This document shows, piece after piece, positions 56,026 through 64,000 of a stretch of 64,000 nt of DNA. The DNA is taken from positions 186,001 through 250,000 of the forward strand of contig NC_049563.1 in NCBI RefSeq assembly GCF_013368755.1, written 5' to 3'. A program made the translations under genes and the position numbers. Below the pieces are notes generated by a model. That model worked only from the letters and a program-made list of their open reading frames with translations. It did not search any database and was not told where the DNA came from. Source of the stretch: Talaromyces rugulosus (Eukaryota > Ascomycota > Eurotiomycetes > Eurotiales > Trichocomaceae). Within the stretch, counting starts at the first letter, position 1. Every line of letters begins with the position of its first letter.

Positions 56026-56670
56026 TGTGGCTGATTGGTGAAAACTGCGAGAGGCTCTGTGAAGAGGTTGGTATGTGTTTAACCTTTTAACTTAAAACGA
56101 TCGAATCTGGGAGTATCGTGCTATTTATGTCCAATTTCGCCAGCCGTTGGGTAGATGGAAGTCTTGGATTTCATTTGCCATGACCCATGAGTCTATAGTC
56201 ACATCATTTGCAGAGACAGCCAGGTATCATAAACTACAACGTATGTAGCACCTATGGCGCCCCAATTGTAAGGATATGTGGAAATGTTGGGGTATAGGCT
56301 TTCTACCCCAAATCTCGCCTCGTGTCTATGTGCAGCTAGTTTTTCTGTACTTACCGGATAAATCTTAGATTGGACCTTTCAGCTGTCCAAGTGAGCCTCG
56401 TTTGTTCGTCTGAAACTGTGGGGAGAGAGAGACAACTGGATTGCTGTGCTTTCTTTGTGAGTGGGCTTGGTTGTGGCGTGGGTGGCGTGGTCACCCCAAA
56501 AGTCACTAAACCGGTGGGCCCCACGATCTATTGACAATCCAATCGTCAATAACAACCTTTTAAAGTCTTCTGGTTGCACATGTCAGTTCCTGAGACACCT
56601 TTCCAATATTCATTCTCACACTCTTGCTTCTGTGTCCTTTGAACTTCCCAAGGGCACGCTTGCTACCAAA
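56026..56670. promoter_or_regulatory. Divergent promoter between HDH-like gene and esterase
   Basis: This 645-bp spacer separates the minus-strand HDH-like start (56025) from the plus-strand esterase start (56671), so both promoters lie here and co-regulation is possible. No site was identified. Confidence 0.4.
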
Positions 56671-57949
56671 ATGACCACTGGCCAACCCACTCCACTACAA
56701 TCCGATGTGGTACTGGATGAATCGTTGTTCCAGGCAAATGCGATACACTCATCAACCTTGGCACTGAATAAATGGCTGGTTGAGCAGGGTAAACAAGAAG
56801 CAAAATGGTGGGAAGTACGTGTTATTTTGTCTCGGCTACTTCCTCAAACTACAAAACTATTGCATTAATGCTAAAGAGAGAGGTCCACAGACAGGAGCAT
56901 CAGCCTATCGTGACTTGCGCGCCACCGGGAAAACAGTGCACCCAGCCCCAGTACTACTACCTCAGGCTTCGCAATTTTTTGTGCCGTCTCGAGACCCATC
57001 TCGCACCATTATGTGTCGGATGTTCAGGCCGGCAGTGAATGGACTACTCAAAGGCCTGTTCCTACATATTCATGGAGGAGGCTATGTCTTGGGTTCTGCT
57101 ACAGGGTAAGCGTCTATTATCTACGGTCTTTGTTTCGTCTCTTTTCTGTCCTGTAACGCATGTTCATGTGGTAAGGGAAAAGCCAGGATTTGATGTGCGA
57201 TCATATCGCCAATAACACACAGCTGCTTGTTGTGTCGATTGAGTATCGTCTTGCTCCAGAATATTGTTTCCCTGCCGCAGCGGAAGATTGTCAGGATGTC
57301 GCAGATTGGATGGTGCTGAATTCCAAGCGAAAGGTATGTCTGACAGTGTGTGTTTTAGATGTTGTGCTCTGCTGATACGAGGATGTTAGTTTGGAGTGGA
57401 GATGAATTTTATCGGTGGCGAAGTACGTCTCCCGTTCCATCTTCAAGCTTGAGCTAACTTCTATAAAATTTGTAGTCAGCAGGTGCAACACTTTCTTCCG
57501 ATGTTCTGATTCATCTTCGTGGCGCTCGCCGACTTAAAAATGTCAAGGGTGCAATACTCAACTACGGGTGTTTTGATCTTTCGCTTCTGCCCTCGGCCCG
57601 TTTGAGCAAGTCAGAAGAAACTCCCATCTTGGGATATTCTGACCTCCAACATTTTTTCGGGAAATATCTTCCGGAAATGACAATTGAAGATCGAAAATTA
57701 CCAAGTGTTTCCCCGGCTTATAACGAGCTAAGCGACCTTGTGCCTGCGCTCTTCATTGTGGGAACAGAAGATGCGCTTATCGACGATACTGTACTCATGC
57801 ACTCTAGATGGAGAAGGGCAGGAAACCCTGCGGTATTGAAGTACATCCCTGGCGGGTGTCATGGCTTCATGGTTTTTGATGGAAATGAGGTCGAAGTGGC
57901 ACGTCAGGGCTGGAAATTAATGATCCACTATCTGAGACAAATGATCTAA
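56671..57949 (+). CDS. Alpha/beta hydrolase-3 (HSL-type) esterase
   Basis: Five exons (56671-56814, 56879-57105, 57183-57333, 57390-57422, 57476-57949) join to 342 aa. The oxyanion-hole motif is LHIHGGGYVLG. The nucleophile elbow GGESAGATL is split by an intron: GGE ends a 33-nt microexon and the catalytic Ser starts the last exon. The acid is in GTEDALIDD and the His in GGCHGFMVF. VVSIEYRLAPE is the usual family block. No signal peptide is seen; the enzyme is likely cytosolic, acting on short-chain or lactone esters. It is divergent from the HDH-like gene with a 645-bp spacer, and its chemistry suits hydrolysis of a Baeyer-Villiger product. Confidence 0.9.
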
Positions 57950-58531
57950 ATCTCGTCACCAACAATGACCTTTTATATTAACCATTTACACTTGTATAAT
58001 TCCACGTCCCTTTTATTAGCTTGTAGTAATGAGTAACGAGGGCGCAATGAAATCATGAAACTTAGTTTACCTTTTGATGGAGCTTGTGATGTTGATTTGT
58101 ATGACACGTGCCTAGAAGGATGCTACCCCGGTTCCTTGATTCCGATAACAGCTGGCCCCGTGCTCATAGGGCGCACGTTCAACGTACCTTAACATGCACA
58201 TTCATACTCCTCGCCCTTTAGCGTTAGCCTCCGTCAGCTCCTTGCGGTTAGTGCCCTAGCACTACTTTGGTTCCTCTCTCCTTTGCGTTAGTCTCCATGT
58301 CCCCTTGCGGCTAGTATGTAGTAACTACGATATCATTGGCTCATTGGTTCCAGGGATGTGGATACGGGGTACTGTGGGGGAAAGTCCGTTCATCGTCTCG
58401 GACCTTCTTGCTTGCTTATAGAGGCTGATGATGCCCTTCGTTTTTGAAATTATTCTGCACGCTTCCGAAAAGACTCATCTTCATTTTGAAATTTCATCGC
58501 GATATTGGTTTTGACCTCTAAAATTGCTACA
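57950..58531. other. Intergenic region with imperfect direct repeat
   Basis: This 582-bp promoter region lies upstream of the C2H2 regulator. An imperfect duplication of about 32 bp built on CGTTAG..CTCC and CCTTGCGG..TAGT lies at about 58221-58252 and 58286-58316. No gene is supported. Confidence 0.45.
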
Positions 58532-58700
58532 ATGGGTGGACATCCTCCAGCGCAACAGAAGAAAGCAACCCGGAACAGAGATAATACCGCAAAGAACCAC
58601 GTCTGCCAGTATTGCGAGCGTAGGTTTGCGCGGTCTGAGCATCTTAAAAGGCATCTTCGAAGGCGTACGTACTTCTCCCCTCTCCTGTGTGACATTCTAT

Positions 58701-58735
<35 letters not shown>

Positions 58736-61105
58736 TCCCCTCAAGTTGACTAGATTTAGACACCCTCGAGAAACCGTACAAATGTAAAAAATGCTCTATT
58801 TGTTTTTCTCGCAAAGAGCTCCATGATCGTCATCAGACCACTCACCATCAATGCTCCCGCAGCAGCTTCCCTTCGCCTGAGATTATTCCATCTGACGTCT
58901 TCGCTACCGAGCCAAAAAACATAGTCGAGCTTCATTCCTCGATGCCGGATACTGGGAGGAGTGAAAACGACGTACCTAATAGTGACATTATTTCACTTCC
59001 CTTCAGTCCCAGCAGCAATGCTACTTTTCACCCTGTTTCTTTTTGGTCTGACATGAGCCAACACTCCTCGTTAGAAGGTATTAGTTCTCTTGACCCGAAT
59101 GGCAATCTACCTATATCTATATTACACTCGGAAGTTACTTCTCTGACAGACTGGGGTTTGAACGAGATTTCTATAGAAAAGTCAGCGCAGGATATTTCAT
59201 CACTGCTATTAGACAATACTATAGACTCAACAACGAAACCAGGGTTTCCTCAAGAAGAGCAGCAAAACTTTCTAGAGCGCATGAAAGCCGGAAAGTCATC
59301 ACCCCCCTCGCCATTTTCCGTATCACCACCCGGTGACAGCGACTTTTGGTCCGTTCTATCGGACGAATCGAATAATTTTAGAATTCCTTGCTCGCCGCTA
59401 CTAGATGTCTTCTCATGGCCGGAAGCTCAGTTAGGATATGTAGGGACAGAGCCTACTCAAATATCAGATCCACGAATTGATGGTCAATTATTGGATACTA
59501 TCAAACAGGCATTATCAAAACACCAGGTATAACTGCTCGCAAGCCCCATATATTCCAGCAGTATCTCATCAAAACTGAGGGGCACCAGTCCAACGGTAGA
59601 GTCGAAATATCGGAAGCCCAGATGCTTGAAAAATACCTCACGATGTTTTTCGCGACTTTAAACCAACATTTACCTTGTATACATGAATCAAGTACATCAT
59701 CGATTAATCCAGGTAATTGGTATTCATTCTATTGGAGATTTATAGCAGAATCTAATTAAGATAGCGGTTACAATTGCTCTTATAGCTGGTGGTGCCATGT
59801 ACTGCTCCAAGTCTCAAGCTGGAATTGCTCTTTTCGAGGTTTCTAGACGCATGGCGGGAGAATACGTATTTATTCCGTATGATTCGATCTTGGTCTACTA
59901 CTAATGTGTTCACATAGATGGAGATCAGTCAGTCACAGACCATTCCCCCATGGGTCTTGCGCACGCTGCTTTACAACTGCCTCTTTGGATTTCCAGGGGG
60001 CAGCTCATCAAATATGGATAGCACTCTCGGGAGCCTTAGGAGCTTAGTAAGGATAGCCTCCAGCATTCAGTCCTTTACAGCTGCTTCTAGTCAGATGGAG
60101 AAATCTGTGGTAGTCGCGGAGTGGAACATGTTTGTGGATAATGAACTATCCAAACGGTGAGTGCATATCTGCAAGGTGGATTATTTGAAAACGTAACTAA
60201 AGGTGCTTGAAGATCAATCTTTGGCGTTCTAATTGTTGTTGGGATGTGGTCAACAGTCTACGGATCGATTGATGGGGCCGCAATTAGACACTTCAGCCAG
60301 GTACACCTGCCTGCCCCGGAGGTGCTCTGGAAGGCGCCAACGGCCTGTGAATGGCAGAAATTAAGACTGAACGCCGGGAGCCAGCCACTGCCGCGGTTTC
60401 GCGAAACAGTTGACGCAGTATTCTCGAACAAAGCGTACAGGTGTGGCGGCTTGGCATCCTTGTCTATAGTCATGGGAATCTTGATTTCTGCTGACGAACT
60501 GCGATCTTCGTCCCCTATGCTACCTCAAGATCTGAAGAGCCGTATAACACAGGCTGTTGAAAATTGGTCAGCAATGCATAATGAAGGGTCTACCGAGAAT
60601 TCGGATGTGAACTTCGTTGCGTACCCTACTGCAGCATATATTCGGCTATCATTGCAAGTTGATATAAAATTTGCCATGGCAATGTTCATGACAAGAGATT
60701 TTCAATGCATGCGCGCAACATTGAGATCTGGAAACTTGTTCGAAGCGACAAAGCATGCGCTGGATGGGCTGTCTCCTTGGGCTATGATTTCCAAGATCCA
60801 AATTCTAATGGTGTCAATACCTTTCAGTAAGCCTGCATATTACCTATATAGCCTTCAGGTTACTCACCTCAAATTTAGCAATCGTTATTAGCGAGTGGGT
60901 ACTTCTAAAGTCCGAATCCTCAGTCATTTCTACATCACATATGGAGCTCCTGTCTAAGATTGGCGAGGCTCTAGGGCTGCTTATACAAGGCAGCGCAATG
61001 ACCCCCATAGGCATCTGGAAATCCCTGCACCATATACTTGAAAATGGCCCCAGTAAGTCGAAATTCCAAATATTTCTTAATGACCGAACTGAAATAGCAA
61101 AGTGA
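58532..61105 (+). CDS. C2H2 zinc-finger transcription factor with fungal-specific domain
   Basis: Seven exons (58532-58664, 58760-59526, 59559-59712, 59765-59865, 59918-60156, 60213-60826, 60879-61105) join in phase to 744 aa. Two C2H2 fingers lie at the N-terminus: CQYCERRFARSEHLKRHLRR continuing with H after the first intron, and CKKCSICFSRKELHDRHQTT. A Ser/Pro/Asp-rich linker of about 230 residues follows, then a fungal_trans-like domain (MFFATLNQHLPCIHE, IALIAGGAMYC, RSIFGVLIVVGMW). The first intron contains a run of 30 C. The intron at 59527-59558 would be only 32 nt, shorter than usual, so that junction is the weakest. The gene lies between the esterase and the HIBADH-like gene and is a candidate regulator of both. 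Confidence 0.85.
58702..58731 (+). repeat. Poly-C tract of 30 bases inside intron 1 of the C2H2 regulator
   Basis: Thirty consecutive C residues lie between donor 58665 and acceptor 58759. Such tracts are unstable and can form four-stranded or i-motif structures. The count may vary between strains or be misread. Confidence 0.9.
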
Positions 61106-61401
61106 CCCTAGCTTTGTCAACTGCAATCGATGCATATTCAAAGATTCTTCCTGAGATACCGTTTTCACCATTGTGTAAGAGTTAGGACTTGTAATGATGT
61201 TAGGACTATAAACTCAGTTCAGTATTATAATGTACGAATAATTCTTGCCAAAATTTACCCTTGGGATTTAGTTGTCGCGGTATTTACATATTCCTTCTAT
61301 GTTCGAACAAGTCAAATATTAGAATAAATGAACACATACATTCTTTTTCTAGTGCTATCAATATCAGCCTCCTATCTAGTAGCTCTAGCATTCTCCCTTC
61401 T

Positions 61402-62850
61402 TTATTTCTGCTCTCGTGCTGTGGGCATCCTCCCTTCATCGAAGTACTTGTAGATAGAGGAGAAGTCCAAGTTATCAAAGCTGGATCCTGGCTGCGCCAA
61501 TGGCCGGTATACTTCTTCTGTAAGACTGCCGAGAGGAACTGGGGAATTTACAATCTTTGCGGCAGCAACAGCCAGTGCGAGGTCCTTATGAGCAAGTTTT
61601 GTTACAAACCCGCCTTCGTATTCACGGTGCGAAGGCGGTGATGATGAACTAGTTCTTACTTCCGGAACCGGGTTATTGACCTTCATTCTGTTAGCTTGGC
61701 CACATAGAAATCTTGGAAATAAAAACGCACCTCTGAAGACCAGCATCGTCCCGTCGATGTATTTATTATTTCGGCGAGTTGTTGCGATTCCAATCCGAGC
61801 TTCTTCCCAAGCAGCATTGCCTCACTAATACGGTTAATTGAGTTAGATAAAATGGCCGATATGGAACACTTAGATATATATACTAACGCAACACCCATCA
61901 TTGATATACCAAGCAATAAACTGTAACAAACGTTAACAGCTGGTTTCGAACGTATTAATTTGGTGGAATACAGGAGTAAAACGTACTTATTGGCAAGTTT
62001 GGCAGCAAGGCCCGCGCCGAGATCTCCACAGCTGAGTACTCGCTGTCCCATCGATTGAAGAATTGGCCGGGCACGCTCGAATGCATCTTTCTTTCCTCCA
62101 ACCATTATGGTGAGAGTTCCATCTCTTGCACCGACAGTGCCTAACAGCCATTAGCAGGATCAGTAAACTCGTGACAAGAGGTTCTCTACCTCCAGATACC
62201 GGAGCGTCTATCATTTCTGCACCGGTCTGTTTCACTTGATTGGCGATGGATCGACTTTCCTCTTGCTGTATAGTAGATTCGTCTATGCAAATTGTTCGAC
62301 GAACATCGTCCTTTGATAATTTTTCCAGGGCCCTTATGACACCGGACTTCCCCAGGTATACCTCTCTGACATTGTTTGCGGTTGGAACCATGCTGATAAT
62401 TGTAGCAGCCTTGTTCGCAATCTCTTCAGGGGCTTGTATGTGCATATTAGTACAAGGTTTCGTATTTAAGACATGAGCTAACTCACTTTTAGCGCTCTCA
62501 ACCTTTATGTCAGGATTCGCTGCAGCATGTCGAGCTATGATTCTCGACACTGTGTCTGGATTGACGTCACAGACGACGAAATTCTTGGGGATTCCCCCAC
62601 TTTGCCCTGCTTTACTAATAAGATTATTGACCTAAATGATTCATTAATTTTAGTTGCTAAGTTCTACTACAAGGGGCTCTTGGTTCAAATGGACATACCA
62701 TGTGGTTTCCCATGGCACCTGCAGGAAGAATTAGAATATTCTAAGCTTATTCATTCCAATATCTGGGGTTCTGATAGAGTCTTTACCTAGACCAATGAAT
62801 CCTATGGTATTGTAGCGGGCAGCATTAAACAGAACTGAAGTGATCCGCAT
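61402..62850 (-). CDS. 3-hydroxyisobutyrate-dehydrogenase-like (beta-hydroxyacid) dehydrogenase
   Basis: Eight exons (62850-62787, 62718-62699 of 20 nt, 62631-62487, 62432-62190, 62140-61987, 61920-61888 of 33 nt, 61824-61731, 61680-61402) join to 343 aa. The NAD-binding motif GFIGLGAMGNHM is assembled over two splice sites. MIDAPVSGGTVGA is the substrate-binding block, and the catalytic Lys lies in AAKLANNLLLG. CWSSEVNNPVP and GGFVTKLAHKDL are C-terminal family blocks. The expected reaction is NAD(P)-dependent oxidation of 3-hydroxyisobutyrate or a similar beta-hydroxyacid to the semialdehyde; the N-terminus lacks a clear mitochondrial leader. Its product would be the substrate of the ALDH6-type enzyme that is broken at 41-43 kb. 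Confidence 0.9.
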
Positions 62851-63477
62851 AGTGACTTATTTCTAGTACTTTGCCACACACTGAATATTGACGATGTTGG
62901 GCAAAAAGAGTTCTGGACTTGTAAAGAATCGTTTGTATGTAAAATGAAGCTTAACAATTCTAAGAGAGTAGATGTGCAGCAAGAGAATAGGGATAATTGG
63001 CAAGACTAAAATACAAAGTATGTCTAGTGTAGCTAGGTCTAATGCAACTCTAAACTAAAAACTAAAGTACGGCCATGAGATGTGAGGGCTTGGGGTCGTC
63101 GTGGGGTCAATGTGGGGTCCTAAGGTGTGGAGTCGTAAGGTAGGGGTGGATTTGAGTACTACTTATGGGTGAACCTCAAGCTGAAAGGTTGGGTGGGGGT
63201 TAGAAACTGGGGTTGGGTGAAAAGAGAAAATACAGGCCCTCATAATTAGGATCACACCGGCGCTCATGAGCAGCGTCGCGGCCTTGTTTCAGGCTCCGTG
63301 TGCTCCCGGAGCCGGGCTGAGCATAAAGCGGCATCGCGCGGCCAGCATTAGCGTCGCACATATTTGTTATATAGGTGACCAAGTAGTCGTCAAATTACAA
63401 TGCAAAATATACACAATCAAATAACCGAATAAGCGGATAAAGGAAGATTGTTTCTGTACATGTGTAGTTAGTCCCCT
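62851..63477. other. Intergenic region
   Basis: A 627-bp spacer. The middle part is GC-rich around 63250-63360 but no gene or RNA is recognised. It holds the HIBADH-like promoter and the 3' flank of the membrane-protein gene. Confidence 0.4.
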
Positions 63478-64000
63478 TTAAACCAAATCTACAAGCTCCT
63501 TGGACACTAGGTGTGCCTCGCCCAAGACTCCCTTAACCACGAGCACCAGCTCATCGATACTTCCCAAAAACTTGAGATACGCACTCAACGCGACGCAGAA
63601 CTTTCGGTATTCCTCATCGCGAACTAGCTCTGGGGTAACATTGAAATCTCCCACCCGAGTGCGGCCGTGTTCAAAGGCTCGGCGCAGCAGAGGAGTTGGG
63701 AGAATCTCAGGCGGAGCATCCTCTGTCTTCAAGGCCTGTTCACACATGCCCAAAACTGCCATAATTTCGCCAATGATACGATGATCGAGAAGGCCGGTTT
63801 GCCGAGAGAGGTTATCTTGAAAATGTTGTGGTAGGGAACCAGAAAGTACCAGTAGACGCCGTAAGTTCAGATTCATAGCATGGCATAGCCGCTTCACAAT
63901 GTCCAGAGCCTCACTATCGAATCGGGAGCTTGAAAATTCAAACCGTAGCAGTGCAATAGGTCCATCTAGCAATACAAGCGACTCGGTCAACTGGATAGTG
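63478..64000 (-). CDS. DUF2421 / aromatic-acid-exporter-like membrane protein, 3' end only
   Basis: The minus strand reads open from the window edge to the TAA at 63478. The visible 170 or so residues are the cytosolic C-terminal part of fungal ArAE_2/DUF2421 (BRE4-like) integral membrane proteins: PTPLLRRAFEHGRTRVGDFN, RDEEYRKFCVALSAYLKFLG and IDELVLVVKGVLGEAHLVSK. The N-terminal membrane part lies outside the window. Relatives are thought to be exporters of aromatic or lipophilic compounds, but this is poorly tested. The gene looks intact in the visible part. Confidence 0.8.
   Translation of the reverse strand, partial: TIQLTESLVLLDGPIALLRFEFSSSRFDSEALDIVKRLCHAMNLNLRRLLVLSGSLPQHFQDNLSRQTGLLDHRIIGEIMAVLGMCEQALKTEDAPPEILPTPLLRRAFEHGRTRVGDFNVTPELVRDEEYRKFCVALSAYLKFLGSIDELVLVVKGVLGEAHLVSKELVDLV

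Noticed and set aside
63200..63382. GC-rich open frame near the right end
   Set aside because: Short, no domain and no tRNA-like folding that I can support.
1..64000. tRNA, rRNA or CRISPR features
   Set aside because: No cloverleaf B-box context or regular spaced repeats were found by eye; a tRNA scan would be decisive.
1..64000. Secondary-metabolite cluster
   Set aside because: A BVMO, regulators and transporters are present but there is no PKS, NRPS, terpene or DMATS core enzyme.

Overview
This is a 64 kb stretch of nuclear DNA from a filamentous ascomycete, most likely a member of the Eurotiales (Aspergillus/Penicillium type). The evidence is short GT..AG introns of about 46-120 nt with CTRAY branch motifs, a GH27 alpha-galactosidase with a C-terminal ricin-type lectin, a GH3-GNAT fusion enzyme, a bZIP-DUF3425 regulator, Zn2Cys6 regulators, many MFS transporters, and degraded pogo- and hAT-type DNA transposons. 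The exon joins given below were worked out by hand from splice sites and reading phase. There are no PKS/NRPS genes, no CRISPR and no recognisable tRNA or rRNA.

Region A (0.5-5 kb) is a decaying pair: a Dal5-type (ACS family) transporter with a -1 frameshift, and its neighbouring Zn2Cys6 regulator with several frameshifts and a premature stop. Region B (5-29.4 kb) is an intact set of mainly carbohydrate and small-molecule genes: sugar transporter, secreted phytase-esterase-like protein, Gfo/Idh/MocA oxidoreductase divergent from a PhyH-type dioxygenase, GH3-GNAT fusion, NDT80-like regulator, type II L-asparaginase, alpha-galactosidase, bZIP-DUF3425 regulator, secreted-type amidohydrolase/decarboxylase and an alpha/beta hydrolase. 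Region C (30-54.6 kb) is TE-rich: a truncated Ariadne E3 ligase, pogo-like and hAT-like remnants, one pogo-type element with 41-bp terminal inverted repeats, and a 625-bp non-autonomous derivative with 27-bp inverted repeats.

Catabolic-looking genes are interleaved with and follow the transposons (32.5-62.9 kb): carboxymuconolactone-decarboxylase-like protein, two MFS transporters, a broken methylmalonate-semialdehyde dehydrogenase, a Zn2Cys6 regulator, a Baeyer-Villiger-type FAD monooxygenase, a histidinol-dehydrogenase-family enzyme, an HSL-type esterase, a C2H2 regulator and a 3-hydroxyisobutyrate-dehydrogenase-like enzyme. These chemistries (ketone to ester, ester hydrolysis, alcohol and semialdehyde oxidation) could form a substrate-utilisation island under two local regulators. 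That is inference; no substrate can be read from the sequence. The right edge carries the 3' end of a fungal DUF2421 (aromatic-acid-exporter-like) membrane protein gene.
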